Origin: Oxalobacteraceae bacterium
GTDB taxonomy: Bacteria; Pseudomonadota; Gammaproteobacteria; Burkholderiales; Burkholderiaceae_D
Assembly: GCA_013284265.1 (NCBI GenBank)
Contig: JABTBR010000002.1
Coordinates: forward strand, 218,084 to 282,083
Direction: 5' to 3'
DNA length: 64,000 nt
Part shown: in pieces, positions 52,892 through 63,287 of the stretch
How positions within the stretch are numbered: the first letter of the stretch is position 1
How the letters are laid out: each line of letters opens with the position of its first letter
Made by a program: the position numbers and the translations under genes
Notes under the pieces: model-generated
What the model was told of the DNA's origin: nothing
The model's database searches: none
The model's input: only the letters and a program-made list of their open reading frames with translations

Positions 52892-54904
52892 TCACCGGCT
52901 CGCCAGCGCCAGCGTGGCGCGCTTACCCGCCGCCGCCCGTGGCGCGCCCTGCGCCGCGGTGCGCGGCGCGTCGCCTTCGAGCCGGAAGATGCTCATCGAC
53001 TGCACCAGGCTCTGGGCCTGTTCCTGCAGGCTGGCCGAGGCGGCCGCCGTCTGCTCCACCAGCGCCGCGTTCTGCTGCGTCATATCGTCGATCTGCGTGA
53101 TCGCCTGGTTGACCTGCTCGATGCCGGTGCCCTGCTCGGCCGAGGCGGTGGCGATCTCGCCCATGATGGCGGTGATGCGCGCGACGCTGCCGACGATTTC
53201 TTCCATCGCCTTGCCGGCGTCGTCGGCCAGCCGGTTGCCGGCCTCCACTTTCTCCACGCTGTGGGCGATCAATTCCTTGATCTCCTTGGCCGCCGCCGCC
53301 GAGCGCTGCGCCAGGTTGCGCACCTCGCTGGCCACCACCGCGAAACCACGGCCCTGCTCGCCCGCCCGCGCCGCCTCCACCGCCGCGTTCAGCGCCAGGA
53401 TATTGGTCTGGAAAGCGATCCCGTCGATGACGGAAATGATGTCGACGATGCGGTGCGAACTGGCGTTGATCTCGCCCATCGTATGCACCACCTGGGCCAC
53501 CACCTGGCCGCCATGGGTGGCCACGCCGGAGGCGTTGACCACCAGGGCGTTGGCCTGGCGCGCATTGTCGGCATTCTGCTTGACGGTCGAGGTCAGCTCT
53601 TCCATCGACGAGGCGGTCTGCTGCAGATTCGAGGCCTGCGACTCCAGCCGCGACGATACGTCGGCGTTGCCGCTGGCGATGTCGCGCGTGGCCGCGCCGA
53701 TATTGTCGATGCTGGTGCGCACGTCGCCGACGATGTTGCGCAGGCTGTCATTCATGTCCTTGAGCGCGCGCAGCAACTGGCCCACCTCGTTCGGCGCGCC
53801 CACGTCGAAGTCCGACACCAGGTCGCCATGGGCGACCTTCTGCGCCACCTGCACCGCGTGTTCTAGCGGCTTGGTGACCGAGCGCGAAATCAGCCAGGCG
53901 CAGCCGCCGGCCACCGCGACCAGGCCCAGCATGCTTGCCAGCAGCAGGTAGCGGGTCAGATAGAAGTCGTTGATCTTCTCTTTCAGCAGCAGGTCCAGCA
54001 TCTCGCTGGCGGCCGAATTGGCCTTGAACTGGGCGTCGATGGTCTGGGTCGCCAGCGTCACATACTGGTCGGGCGGATAACTCAACTCCTCGGGCTTGAG
54101 GATCTGCTCGGTGACCACCGTCAGCAGGGCTTCGGCGGCCTTGCTGGCCTCGCTCATCAATCCGCCCAGTTCGGCGCGGATCTGCGGATTGTAGGCCGCC
54201 GCCTTGCCGAAGGCGGTCTGGGTCTGGTCGAGCCGGTCGTGCACGCGGCCGATAAAGGTTGACAGCACCAGCCGGTCGGCCGGCGGCGCTTCCTTGCGCG
54301 CCAGCAGGCCGGCGCCCTTGGCGCGGGTCTTGCCCAGTTCCTCGGTCAGATAGGGCAACTGGTAATACATGGCCTGGATCAGCTGATAGGTGTCGCGGTC
54401 AGGATCGAGGCTCAGGCCGAAATGGTCGCCCATCAAATCGTTGACCTTCAACAGCAGCGGCACCAGCGCGGTATGGCCGGCAAAGCTTTTCGGCACATCC
54501 AGGCGGCGCTGCACCACACCGTCGCGCAGGGTTTCCCAGTCGCGCCGCGCCACTTTCCAGGCGCTGGCCAGGCCGGGATTGTCGAGCTCACCGACCATCG
54601 TGTCGACCTTGGCGTAGAGGGCGTCGGCCTCCTGCTGCTTGGCGGCGCGCTTGTCCTCGCCGCCGGCCACGCCGCCCAGGCTGAGCGCGGCCAGGCCGCG
54701 GTGCTGCTGGGTCAGCTGGATGGTTTTGAGTACCGCCGCCACCCGCGACATGCCCTGCTGTTCGGAGATGTAGGCGTCCAGACTCTTGGACGCTTCGCGC
54801 ACATAAAACACCGTCGGTATGGCCGCCAGCAACAGCGCAACCAGGCTCAGTAGCAAAAACTTGTGGGGCAATTGCAAACGGCCGAGGAGGGAATGGGCAT
54901 TCAT
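52892..54904 (-). CDS. Methyl-accepting chemotaxis protein
   Basis: A 670-residue receptor. Helix 1 ([20 protein letters not shown]) and helix 2 ([21 protein letters not shown], about residue 320) enclose a helical periplasmic sensor of about 280 residues. A HAMP domain and the signalling coiled coil follow, with the highly conserved hairpin [47 protein letters not shown]. The C-terminus has no NWETF-type CheR tether. The ATG at 54904 has GGAG seven bases upstream. No other chemotaxis genes are in the window; the ligand is unknown. Confidence 0.95.
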   Translation of the reverse strand: MNAHSLLGRLQLPHKFLLLSLVALLLAAIPTVFYVREASKSLDAYISEQQGMSRVAAVLKTIQLTQQHRGLAALSLGGVAGGEDKRAAKQQEADALYAKVDTMVGELDNPGLASAWKVARRDWETLRDGVVQRRLDVPKSFAGHTALVPLLLKVNDLMGDHFGLSLDPDRDTYQLIQAMYYQLPYLTEELGKTRAKGAGLLARKEAPPADRLVLSTFIGRVHDRLDQTQTAFGKAAAYNPQIRAELGGLMSEASKAAEALLTVVTEQILKPEELSYPPDQYVTLATQTIDAQFKANSAASEMLDLLLKEKINDFYLTRYLLLASMLGLVAVAGGCAWLISRSVTKPLEHAVQVAQKVAHGDLVSDFDVGAPNEVGQLLRALKDMNDSLRNIVGDVRTSIDNIGAATRDIASGNADVSSRLESQASNLQQTASSMEELTSTVKQNADNARQANALVVNASGVATHGGQVVAQVVHTMGEINASSHRIVDIISVIDGIAFQTNILALNAAVEAARAGEQGRGFAVVASEVRNLAQRSAAAAKEIKELIAHSVEKVEAGNRLADDAGKAMEEIVGSVARITAIMGEIATASAEQGTGIEQVNQAITQIDDMTQQNAALVEQTAAASASLQEQAQSLVQSMSIFRLEGDAPRTAAQGAPRAAAGKRATLALASR

Positions 54905-55063
54905 GGAGGGCTCCGTCATCAATACTGTCTGGGATGGGTCGCGTCGGCCGCCTTACAAACTTGTCGTATGCGACGTATCAGTTCCTAATACTAATCCTAT
55001 TGACTGTGAATAACAGCCAATTCTCACACTTTCTCACCCTTGTGCGCCATTGCCACACTTGCC

Positions 55064-57358
55064 TCAGGCCACTACGCTGGCGCCCAGCAGGGGTATGCCG
55101 CGCTGTTCGGCGAAAAGCAACATATCGTCCGGCAGGATCGGCTTGGCGATATGGAAACCTTGCAGGTAATGACAGCCCATCTGTTCCAGGATATGCGCCT
55201 GGCCCGCCGTTTCCACGCCCTCGGCCACCAGTTGCAGACCCAGGCTGTGGCCCATCGCAATAATGGCATGAACCAGATTATTGCTGCGCTCGCTATGTTC
55301 GATGTCCATCACGAAGGCACGGTCTATCTTCAGCGTATTCAGGTGGAACTGGGTCAGATAGCTGAGCGAGGAGTAGCCGGTGCCGAAATCGTCCAGCGAA
55401 ATGCTCACGCCCATCGCCCTCAACTGTTCCAGCACCGCGCGCACATTGGCGCCGTCGTCGATCAGCACGCGCTCGGTCAGCTCCAGTTCCAGCTGGTGGG
55501 CGGCCAGGCCGTTGCTGCGCAGCGCATCCTGCACCAGCGCGACGAAGCCGGGATCGACCAACTGCCAGGCCGACACATTGATGCTGATGGTGATCTCGCC
55601 GAGCGAACCCTGCTTCCACAGCGCCACCTGGCGGCAGGCCTGGCGCAGCACCCAGGTGCCGATCTCGACGATCAGGCCGCTGTCCTCGGCCACCGGGATG
55701 AAGCGGTCCGGCGCCACCGTGCCCAGCAGCGGGCTGTCCCAGCGCAGCAGCGCCTCGACCTTTTTCAGCTGCTGGGTATGGGCGTCGGTGATGGGCTGGT
55801 ACACCAGGTGGAATTCCTCGTTGGCGATGGCCTGGCGCAGCGCGCCGTCGATCACCAGCGCATCCTTGGCGGCCTGGTTCATCGTCTCGTTGAACAGCCG
55901 CCATTCGCCGCGCCCGGCCTTCTTGGCCTCGTACATGGCGATGTCGGCGTGGCGTATCAGGATGTCGCACTCGGCGCCGTGCAGCGGGTAGCAGGCCAGG
56001 CCCACGCTGGCCGACAGGCCGATGCCATGGTGCAGCGACAGATTGAAGGACAGCCCCATCGCCGCGATGATCTGGCTGGCACAGGCGATGGCCGCCTCCA
56101 TCCCGTCGCCTTCCAGCCCCGGCAGCACGACGATGAATTCATCGCCGCCGAAGCGGGCCAGGATATCGTCGGCCGCCAGCAGCCCGTGCAGGCGCTTGGC
56201 CACCTTGCGCAGCAGCTCGTCGCCCACCGCATGGCCGAAGGAATCGTTGACGCGCTTGAATTTATCCAGGTCGATGAACAGCACGGCGCAGGACTGGCCG
56301 GGCGCGCTGGCGATGGTCTGGGCCAGCCTGGCGGCCAGCGCGTGGCGGTTGTAGAAGCCGGTGATGGGGTCGATGCGGGCCGCCTTGTACAGCTCGGCGT
56401 CCTTCTTGCGCCGCTCCGAGATGTCCAGCAGTTGTACCAGGCAGAACAACTGGCCCCTTTCCACATAGGGCGAGGCCAGCATCTCGATCGGCAGTTCGCT
56501 GCCATCGTGCAAGTGGAACACCGCCTCCTGGCTCAGCGGATACACCGCCCCTTCGGCCTCGAAGGCGGCGAAATACTGTTCGGCCATAGGCCGCGTCAGT
56601 CCCGGCAGCAGGTCGGACACATGCTGGCCCAGCAGGTCGGCCGGGCTGTCGAAGCCCAGCAGGCGGGCGCAGCGCTCGTTGGCCACATGCACATAGCCGC
56701 GCCGGTCGCGGATCAGGAAGCCGTTCGACAGGCTGTCGATGGTATGGCCGTAGCGCTGCTGGATTTCCTCCTGCACCGCATAGATCAGGCCCAGCATCGA
56801 CAGGCATTTGAACAGCATGCTGAAGGTAAACCACAGCAGATACACTTCGGGAAGCAAGGTCAGCAGCGCGGTGCCGTTGAGCACGCCACGCAGCACCATG
56901 GTGATGCCCAGCAGGCGGTAGCGGTGGCGCCCGCCGGCCAGCTTGACGCCGCACCAGACCAGCATGCAGCCCATCAGGCCGGTGACGCTGGGAATGACCC
57001 AGTGCGCCGCGCCGCGCCACAGCGGCTGCAGCGCCAGCGCCATCAGCAAGCTGCCCAGCAGCGCCCAGCGCCATTGGCCGCGCCGCAACCGGCCCAGGAA
57101 AAACTGGGTGCCGGCCCAGTAAAAGCCCATGGCGCCGGCCAGCGCCAGCGCACACAGTGCATTGAGCAGCCCGGGCGCCACCAGTTGCTGGCCGAACAGC
57201 CACAGGCCGGTGCCGCTCATGATGCATACCTGGCCCAGGCCCCAGAACAGGGCATGGCGCTCCTTGCGCTGCATCACCCACAGAAATAGCAGGATCGCGC
57301 TCAGGATAGCGTCCGCCACCACGGAGGTCAGGGCAAATTGGCTCGGGTCCGTACTCAT
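55064..57358 (-). CDS. Membrane PAS-GGDEF-EAL c-di-GMP enzyme
   Basis: A 764-residue protein. Seven or eight hydrophobic helices (residues 1-195) form the sensor, followed by a PAS domain (about 215-320), a GGDEF domain with intact RFGGDEF, and an EAL domain. The EAL motif (VEALLRW), LELTER, IDDFGTGYSSL-like LDDFGTGYSS and VAEGVET are all present, so phosphodiesterase activity is expected. The inhibitory RxxD is replaced by AADD, so the cyclase would lack product feedback. The same frame stays open far upstream to 60292, but only from the ATG at 57358 (MSTDPSQF) does it read as protein. Confidence 0.93.
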   Translation of the reverse strand: MSTDPSQFALTSVVADAILSAILLFLWVMQRKERHALFWGLGQVCIMSGTGLWLFGQQLVAPGLLNALCALALAGAMGFYWAGTQFFLGRLRRGQWRWALLGSLLMALALQPLWRGAAHWVIPSVTGLMGCMLVWCGVKLAGGRHRYRLLGITMVLRGVLNGTALLTLLPEVYLLWFTFSMLFKCLSMLGLIYAVQEEIQQRYGHTIDSLSNGFLIRDRRGYVHVANERCARLLGFDSPADLLGQHVSDLLPGLTRPMAEQYFAAFEAEGAVYPLSQEAVFHLHDGSELPIEMLASPYVERGQLFCLVQLLDISERRKKDAELYKAARIDPITGFYNRHALAARLAQTIASAPGQSCAVLFIDLDKFKRVNDSFGHAVGDELLRKVAKRLHGLLAADDILARFGGDEFIVVLPGLEGDGMEAAIACASQIIAAMGLSFNLSLHHGIGLSASVGLACYPLHGAECDILIRHADIAMYEAKKAGRGEWRLFNETMNQAAKDALVIDGALRQAIANEEFHLVYQPITDAHTQQLKKVEALLRWDSPLLGTVAPDRFIPVAEDSGLIVEIGTWVLRQACRQVALWKQGSLGEITISINVSAWQLVDPGFVALVQDALRSNGLAAHQLELELTERVLIDDGANVRAVLEQLRAMGVSISLDDFGTGYSSLSYLTQFHLNTLKIDRAFVMDIEHSERSNNLVHAIIAMGHSLGLQLVAEGVETAGQAHILEQMGCHYLQGFHIAKPILPDDMLLFAEQRGIPLLGASVVA

Positions 57359-57628
57359 GGGGTTCCGCCGCGTGTGCGCACAGCTCCTGCTAAAGATGAG
57401 ATGCCAAAAAATCCACAAGGCCCGCCTGGCGATCATCCCGACTAGCCGGGTTTCGGGCAGGGTGTGGGTAGAGATAACCCGCATATTGTATGCTGATTGC
57501 ACAGTCCGGCACATAAGAGTGTTGCCAGATGGCACCGAATATCGCCCGTACGTAGCCAAATGCAAGCAAATTCGGCATACTGATCGGCAGTTCTGATGCT
57601 TGCTTGAATCCCACTCGCGGGGCTGTTC

Positions 57629-58450
57629 ATGAGACTCCATCTGGCGCAGCCGCCGCGGCGCGCCGTTTTGCCCTTGCCTACGCCCGCACCGCCGCGTTTG
57701 GCAGCGCTGTTGGCCGCGCTTTGGACCACACTGCTGCTGGCCGCCCCGCCCTGCCGCGCCGCCGCGGCCGAAGCGCCGGCGCCAGCGCCAACGCTGCTGG
57801 TACTGAACACCGCCTTCTTCGCCCCGATCACCTCGCCCGAACGCGACGGCGTGCTCGACCAGCTGTACGCCGCCCTGTTCCAGCGCCTGGGCATGCGCGT
57901 CGAGATCCAGGCCTCCTCGGCCGAACGCGGCCTGCTCAACGCCAACAACGGCACCGACGACGGCGATGTCTCGCGTGTGCTCGGCATCGACCAGGCCTAC
58001 CCCAACCTGGTGCGCGTGCCCGAACGCGTGATGACTTACCAGATGGTGGTGTTCAGCCGCCACGCCAGCTTCCCGGTCAAGGGCGCGGCCAGCCTGGCGC
58101 CCTATGACGTCGGCATCCTGACCGGCTGGAAGATACTCGAACGCAGCATCGTCGGCACCCGCTCGCTGCAAAAGCTGGAAACCGGGCGCCAGCTGTTTTC
58201 CATGCTCGACAAGGACCGCATCGACCTGGCCGTGATCGAAAAACTCGAAGGCATGCACTTCATCCAGAGCATGGGCCTGCAAGGCATCCGCATCCTCGAA
58301 CCGGCCTTCGTCGAAGGCGACTGGTTCCTCTACCTGCACAAGCGTCACGCCGCGCTGGTCCCGCGCATCGCCGAGGAACTGCGCAAGATGAAACAGGATG
58401 GCAGCTACCAGCGCATCTTCGACGGTGTACTGCGCCGTTACGGCGGCTAA
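57629..58450 (+). CDS. Periplasmic solute-binding-like protein (SBP_bac_3 type)
   Basis: A 273-residue exported protein. A long basic lead precedes the signal helix (AALLAALWTTLLLAAPPCRAAAA). The mature part has the extracellular solute-binding fold: LLVLNTAFFAPITSPERDGVLDQLYAALFQRLGMRVEI, then DVGILTGWKILERSIVGTRSLQKLE and LAVIEKLEGMHFIQSMGL, ending MKQDGSYQRIFDGVLRRYGG. No permease gene is near; instead it is followed 15 bases later by a sensor kinase, so it probably acts as a ligand-binding sensor partner and not in uptake. Confidence 0.82.
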   Translation: MRLHLAQPPRRAVLPLPTPAPPRLAALLAALWTTLLLAAPPCRAAAAEAPAPAPTLLVLNTAFFAPITSPERDGVLDQLYAALFQRLGMRVEIQASSAERGLLNANNGTDDGDVSRVLGIDQAYPNLVRVPERVMTYQMVVFSRHASFPVKGAASLAPYDVGILTGWKILERSIVGTRSLQKLETGRQLFSMLDKDRIDLAVIEKLEGMHFIQSMGLQGIRILEPAFVEGDWFLYLHKRHAALVPRIAEELRKMKQDGSYQRIFDGVLRRYGG

Positions 58451-58465
58451 GCCGGCGCATGCGGC

Positions 58466-60388
58466 ATGGACTCCCTCCTGACCTGGTTGCGCAAGTCCGC
58501 TGGCCACAGCCTGGGGCGCCGCCTCGCCATGCTGATCCTGCTGTTCAGTTCCGTGGTCACCCTGGTATCGACCGCGCTCCAGCTCGGACTGGAATACCGG
58601 CGCGACGTCGGCGAGATTGAAACCCAGCTGCGCCAGATCCGCGCCAGTTATGCCGAGAGCCTGGCCTCGAGCCTGTGGATCACCAGCACCCGCGACATGG
58701 AGCTGCAGCTGCAGGGCATCATGCGCCTGCCCGACCTGCAGTATGTGGAAGTGATCGGCGAACAGGACCGCGTGGTGGCGCACGCCGGCACGCCCCGCCT
58801 CGACAATGTGGTCGAGCACAGCTTCCCCCTGCACTACGGCCATCGCGGCCAGGACGTCTACATCGGCAAGGTGCGCGCCCTGGCCTCGCTCGACGGCGCC
58901 TACGCGCGCCTGAAGGACAAGGTGATCACCATCCTGATCGCCCAGACCATCAAGACCTTCCTGGTCTCGCTGTTCATCCTGATCCTGTTCCAGCTGCTGG
59001 TGGGGCGCTACCTTAAACGCATCGCCGCCTATTCCGACGCGCTGTTCGCCGGCCAGCACCAGGAGCCGCTGGTGCTCGATCGGGCCGAGTGCCCGCACAA
59101 CCGCAACGATGAACTGGCCCAGATGGTGACCGCCCTGAACGCCATGCGCGCGCGCCTGGACAGCTCCTTCCGCGCGCTGCAAAGCAGCGAATTCCGCTGG
59201 AAAGCGGCGCTCGAAGGCGCCGGCCATGGCGTGTGGGACTTCAATGTGGTGAGCCGCGAAGTGGTCTACTCGCGCCTGTGGAAGGAAATGCTGGGCTATG
59301 CCGAGGATGAACTGCCCGACCACTTCGACACCTACGCGGCGCTGGCCCATCCGGACGACCTGCGCACCGCCAGCGGCCTGCTGCAGGCCAATTTCGAAGG
59401 CCTGACCCGCCACTACGCGATCGAGCAGCGCATGCGCTGCAAGGACGGCAGCTGGAAATGGGTCGAGGCGCGCGGCATGGTGGTCGACACCGATGCGCAG
59501 GGCCGCGCCACCCGCATGATCGGCACCCACACCGACATCAGCGCGCGCCGCGCCGCCGAGGAACAGCTGGCGCGCCTGCTGGCCGAAACCGAACAGGCGC
59601 GCGCCGATCTGCGCAGCGCCAACGAGGGCATGGAGCGCCAGGTGCAAGAGCGCACCGCCCAGCTGGAACTGGCCAACAAGGAGCTCGAAGCGTTTTCGTA
59701 TTCGGTCTCGCACGATTTGCGCAGCCCCTTGCGCGGCATCGACGGCTGGAGCCTGGCGCTGCAGGAAGACTATGGCGCCCAGCTCGACGCCACCGCCGGC
59801 CAGTATCTGGAACGGGTGCGCAGCGAGAGCCAGCGCATGGGCCAGCTGATCGACGGCATGCTCGAATTCTCGCGCCTGGGCCGCGCCGCGTTGACGCTGC
59901 GCACGATCGACCTGTCGCATCTGGCGGCCACCGTGGCCGCGCGCATCCGCGACGCCGAGCGCGGCCGCGCGATCGCGTTCTCCATCGCCCCCGGCCTGGT
60001 GGCGCGGGGCGACGAGCGCCTGCTCGAAGCGGTGCTGCATAACCTGATGGAAAACGCCTGCAAATTTTCCGCCATGCGCACGCCGGCCCAGATCAGTTTT
60101 GGGGCCGAGACGCAGATCGACCCGGCCAGCGGCCAGACCGTGACCGCCCTCTTCGTGCGCGACAACGGCGCCGGCTTCGACATGCGCTACGCGCCCAAGC
60201 TGTTCGGAGTGTTCCAGCGCCTGCACCAGGCCAGCGAATTTCCCGGCACCGGCATCGGCCTGGCCACCGTCAAGCGCATCGTCCAGCGCCATGGCGGCAA
60301 TGCCTGGGCCATGTCCGCGCTCGACCAGGGCGCCACCTTCTACTTCACCCTCAAGGACTTTCCATGCACGCCAAAGTCATCCTCCTGA
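58466..60388 (+). CDS. Membrane histidine kinase with PAS domain
   Basis: A 640-residue sensor kinase. Two helices (LAMLILLFSSVVTLVSTALQL, and LIAQTIKTFLVSLFILILFQLLVG near residue 165) enclose a periplasmic domain of about 125 residues. A linker, a PAS domain (about 240-360: FRWKAALEGAGHGVWDFNVV), the phosphorylated His in YSVSHDLRSPLRGIDGW and the ATPase motifs HNLMENACKF, DNGAGFDM and GTGIGLATV follow. The SHDLRSPLR dimer domain is of the phytochrome-like class that pairs with free-standing CheY-type regulators, which is exactly what the overlapping next gene encodes. Confidence 0.94.
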   Translation: MDSLLTWLRKSAGHSLGRRLAMLILLFSSVVTLVSTALQLGLEYRRDVGEIETQLRQIRASYAESLASSLWITSTRDMELQLQGIMRLPDLQYVEVIGEQDRVVAHAGTPRLDNVVEHSFPLHYGHRGQDVYIGKVRALASLDGAYARLKDKVITILIAQTIKTFLVSLFILILFQLLVGRYLKRIAAYSDALFAGQHQEPLVLDRAECPHNRNDELAQMVTALNAMRARLDSSFRALQSSEFRWKAALEGAGHGVWDFNVVSREVVYSRLWKEMLGYAEDELPDHFDTYAALAHPDDLRTASGLLQANFEGLTRHYAIEQRMRCKDGSWKWVEARGMVVDTDAQGRATRMIGTHTDISARRAAEEQLARLLAETEQARADLRSANEGMERQVQERTAQLELANKELEAFSYSVSHDLRSPLRGIDGWSLALQEDYGAQLDATAGQYLERVRSESQRMGQLIDGMLEFSRLGRAALTLRTIDLSHLAATVAARIRDAERGRAIAFSIAPGLVARGDERLLEAVLHNLMENACKFSAMRTPAQISFGAETQIDPASGQTVTALFVRDNGAGFDMRYAPKLFGVFQRLHQASEFPGTGIGLATVKRIVQRHGGNAWAMSALDQGATFYFTLKDFPCTPKSSS

Positions 60389-60795
60389 TCGAAGACAATC
60401 CCAGCGACATCGCCCTGACCGAGCGCGCGCTGCTGCGCAATAACATCACCAACGCCCTGGTGGTGGCGCGCGATGGCCAGGAAGGCCTCGATTATCTGTT
60501 CGGCGAAGGCGTGCACGCGGGGCACGACCCGGCCAATGCGCCGGTGCTGATCCTGCTCGACCTGAAGCTGCCCAAAATCGACGGGCTGGAAGTGCTGCGC
60601 GCGATCCGCGCCGATAGCCGCACCCGCCGCATCCCGGTGGTGATCCTGACCTCCTCGCGCGAGGAGCAGGATATCGCCGCCGGCTACGACCTGGGCGTGA
60701 ACAGCTATATCCGCAAGCCGGTGGACTTCCACCAGTTTACCGAAACCATCCGCCAGCTGGGGCTATACTGGCTGCTAATAAACGAAGCTCCATAA
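60364..60795 (+). CDS. Single-domain response regulator (Rcp1-like)
   Basis: A 143-residue receiver without an output domain. The acidic pair is in LLIEDNPSD, the phosphoacceptor Asp in LILLDLKLPKIDG, the switch Thr/Ser in VVILTSSREEQD and the Lys in YIRKPVDF. The RKPVDFHQFTETIRQLGLYW ending is typical of regulators cognate to phytochrome-type kinases. It overlaps the kinase gene by 25 bases. It probably acts by protein-protein contact or hands the phosphate on to the following hybrid kinase. Confidence 0.94.
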   Translation: MHAKVILLIEDNPSDIALTERALLRNNITNALVVARDGQEGLDYLFGEGVHAGHDPANAPVLILLDLKLPKIDGLEVLRAIRADSRTRRIPVVILTSSREEQDIAAGYDLGVNSYIRKPVDFHQFTETIRQLGLYWLLINEAP

Positions 60796-60816
60796 AACCA
60801 AGGTCGTGAGAGTCCG

Positions 60817-62064
60817 ATGACGCCACTATCGATTCTGCTGGTTGAAGACTCCGACAGCGACGCGGAACTGGTGCTGCGCTGCCTGCGCAAGGCCGGCATC
60901 GACGTGACGCACGAACGCATCGAGACCGGCGACGCCATGCGCGCCGCGCTGGCCTCGGCCTCGACGCGCTGGGACATCGTCATCTCCGACCACAACCTGC
61001 CCGCCTTCAGCGCCAGCGCCGCGCTGGCGCTGCTGCGCGAGGTGGACCAGGACCTGCCCTTCATCGTGGTATCGAACAATATCGGCGAAGAGACCGCGGT
61101 CGCGCTGATGCGCGCCGGCGCCCACGACTATGTGATGAAGGGCGACCTGGCGCGATTGCCGCCGGCCGTCAAGCGCGAACTGAGCGAGGCGGCCCAGCGG
61201 CGCGAACGCAAGCGCGCCGACGAGGCGCTGCGCGAACTGAACGAACAGCTTGAAACCCGGGTCGAGGAACGCACCAGCGAACTGCGCCAGGCCATGGCCC
61301 AGATCATCGAATCGGAAAAACTGGCCTCGCTCGGCATGCTGGTGGCCGGCGTCTCGCACGAACTGAATACCCCGATCGGCAATATGGTGCTGGCCGCCAC
61401 CGCCCTGTACGACAAGCTCAAGGAACTGGTGGCGGCCGCCGAAAACAATGCCCTGACCCGTTCCGGCCTGCTGCTGGGACTACAGGAATGCCAGGGCGCC
61501 AGCGCCATCATCTCGCGCAACGGCCACCGTTCCAGTGAACTGATCGACAGCTTCAAGCGCGTGGCGGTGGACCAGACCAGCCAGCGCCGCCGCAGCTTCG
61601 ACCTGCGCGCCACCGTGCAGGACAGCCTGGCCGCGATGGGCGCCATCCTGCGCCGCGCCCACGCCACGGTGGAGCTGCGCATCCCGGACGGCATCGCGAT
61701 GGACAGCTTCCCCGGCCACCTGGAACAGATCGTCAACAACATCATCATGAATTCGATCACCCACGGCTTCGACGGCCGCGAGGGCGGCAACATCGTCATC
61801 GACGCCGGCTGCTGCGGCGGCATCGTCGAACTGCGCTACAGCGACGACGGCCACGGCATCGCCGCCGAATTGCAGCACAAGGTATTCGAACCCTTCTACA
61901 CCACCAAGCTGGGCCAGGGCGGTTCCGGCCTGGGCCTGTCCATCGTCCACAACCTGGTGCAGGCGATCTTCAAGGGCCAGCTCAAGCTCGACAGCGCCCC
62001 CGGCCAGGGTGTGCACCTGACTTTTACCTTCCCCGCGCTGACCCCGCACACGCCGCCGCATTAA
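60817..62064 (+). CDS. Receiver-histidine kinase hybrid
   Basis: A 415-residue cytoplasmic protein. An N-terminal receiver (LLVEDSDSDAELV, phosphoacceptor Asp in IVISDHNLPAF) and a coiled coil (about residues 125-170) precede a kinase core with the His in GVSHELNTPIGNMVL and ATPase motifs NNIIMNSITHGF, DDGHGI and GGSGLGLSIV. There is no membrane segment. The receiver-first order suggests its kinase activity is set by phosphorylation from the upstream sensor kinase, so the four genes 57629-62064 could form one relay. No DNA-binding output is present in the group. Confidence 0.93.
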   Translation: MTPLSILLVEDSDSDAELVLRCLRKAGIDVTHERIETGDAMRAALASASTRWDIVISDHNLPAFSASAALALLREVDQDLPFIVVSNNIGEETAVALMRAGAHDYVMKGDLARLPPAVKRELSEAAQRRERKRADEALRELNEQLETRVEERTSELRQAMAQIIESEKLASLGMLVAGVSHELNTPIGNMVLAATALYDKLKELVAAAENNALTRSGLLLGLQECQGASAIISRNGHRSSELIDSFKRVAVDQTSQRRRSFDLRATVQDSLAAMGAILRRAHATVELRIPDGIAMDSFPGHLEQIVNNIIMNSITHGFDGREGGNIVIDAGCCGGIVELRYSDDGHGIAAELQHKVFEPFYTTKLGQGGSGLGLSIVHNLVQAIFKGQLKLDSAPGQGVHLTFTFPALTPHTPPH

Positions 62065-62243
62065 ATCCCGGCCATCCATCGCGGCAATCCTTCGCACATT
62101 GCCCCCGCATTTGCCGCGCACCGCCGCGCCTCCTTGCCTTGTCTCGCACAAGCGCGCGCCACTTTTTTTTCGGTTCGAATATCATCCTGGCAACTTTCCA
62201 TATATCATTGCCACTTTGTCATTTTAGCCACCCAGGAATTGCC

Positions 62244-63251
62244 ATGCAGGAAACACCAGATACCGTCGTCGACATCCCCCCATCGCCCGAAGCCAAGCCC
62301 TTGCCGGTGCCCCCGCCCAAGAAAAGCGGCGGCAAATGGAAGCGCTACCTGCTCTATACCCTGGCCGCCATCGGCCTGGCCGGGATCGCCCTGTTCGCCT
62401 TCGTCGGCTACAAGGTCAATAAGGAAAAGGCCGTAGCCGTGCGCGTCAGCATCGATGAAACGGAAATGATCGACGGCATCATGTCTCGCACTTACGGCAA
62501 GTATTCCGAACAGAAAAAAGGCTGGTTGTACGTCGCCGATGGCGACCGTACCTATCTGGTACGCGTGGTCCAGCAAAGCAAGACCAGCGACGGCCCCGAC
62601 GGCGATGAATTGTATTTCGTCACCAGCGGCACGCCGACCGATGGCGAAGAAGGCTCGCTATACGGCGTCTTCCAGGTGCGCGGTGCCACCAACGCCACCG
62701 ATGGCAGCATGGTCGAGATCAGCTCGCCGTACCGCTATGACAGCAACCGTCCGATCACCCCGGAAAACGTCCACTTCGAAGCGCTGAGCGAGAACGTCTG
62801 GGCCTGGGTGATCAAGACCAGCGATGGCAAGTCGCCCAAGGCCGCGCCCGTGCATACCACCAATATGGTGTTTGCCTCGCATGGCGAGACGATCGTTGAA
62901 CTGGCCAGCTTCAAGGCCGGCGTCGAATCCGAACCGGCAGGCGATTGCGCCGCCGCCCTGGGCGAATACGAACTGTGGCTCAATGAAACGAAGGTCGCCG
63001 CCGCGGAAGCAGCTGCCAAGGGAGAAGAAGATGAGATGGCGGGAGAAGAGGTAGATAACGGCCCGATGCGCTGCGAAAAGACCCGCTGGAGCTATCGCAC
63101 CGCACCAGTGACGGGTCCGGTTCCCGGCCCGCTGAGCGTGACGCTCAAAGGCAGCCGGGATGGCAAGCCGGTGGAGGAAAAGACCTGGAAGCTGATGTTT
63201 GACAGCAAAGCCTTCTCCTACAACGTGCCTGCCGAACTCGTTCCGGACTAA
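62244..63251 (+). CDS. Membrane-anchored hypothetical protein
   Basis: I do not recognise this 335-residue protein. After a Pro-rich cytoplasmic lead (IPPSPEAKPLPVPPPKK) it has one helix (YLLYTLAAIGLAGIALFAFVGYKV, about residues 36-59) and a beta-rich outer domain with GWLYVADGDRTYLVRVVQQSK and WAWVIKTSDGKSPKAAPVH. A charged AEAAAKGEEDEMAGEE stretch lies near residue 260 and two cysteines may pair (GDCAAALG, MRCEKTRW). The ATG at 62244 has AGGAA upstream. A palindromic repeat element follows. Confidence 0.65.
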   Translation: MQETPDTVVDIPPSPEAKPLPVPPPKKSGGKWKRYLLYTLAAIGLAGIALFAFVGYKVNKEKAVAVRVSIDETEMIDGIMSRTYGKYSEQKKGWLYVADGDRTYLVRVVQQSKTSDGPDGDELYFVTSGTPTDGEEGSLYGVFQVRGATNATDGSMVEISSPYRYDSNRPITPENVHFEALSENVWAWVIKTSDGKSPKAAPVHTTNMVFASHGETIVELASFKAGVESEPAGDCAAALGEYELWLNETKVAAAEAAAKGEEDEMAGEEVDNGPMRCEKTRWSYRTAPVTGPVPGPLSVTLKGSRDGKPVEEKTWKLMFDSKAFSYNVPAELVPD

Positions 63252-63261
63252 GCGTTTGGCC

Positions 63262-63284
63262 GTAAAAAACCCCACGGCGCACAT
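63262..63284. repeat. Fragment of the dispersed palindromic element
   Basis: The stretch around AAACCCCACGGCGCACATC resembles a left end of the element (one extra C) and is followed four bases later by full copy D. It looks like a truncated neighbour or a staggered duplication. Confidence 0.55.
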
Positions 63285-63287
63285 CTT

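Noticed and set aside
55005..55028. TGTGA and TCACA facing each other upstream of the chemotaxis receptor
   Set aside because: The spacer is 14 bases, not the six needed for a CRP dimer.
57359..60292. Upstream extension of the PAS-GGDEF-EAL frame to 1742 codons
   Set aside because: The extra part is antisense to the binding protein and sensor kinase genes and has shadow-like composition; the real start MSTDPSQF is at 57358.
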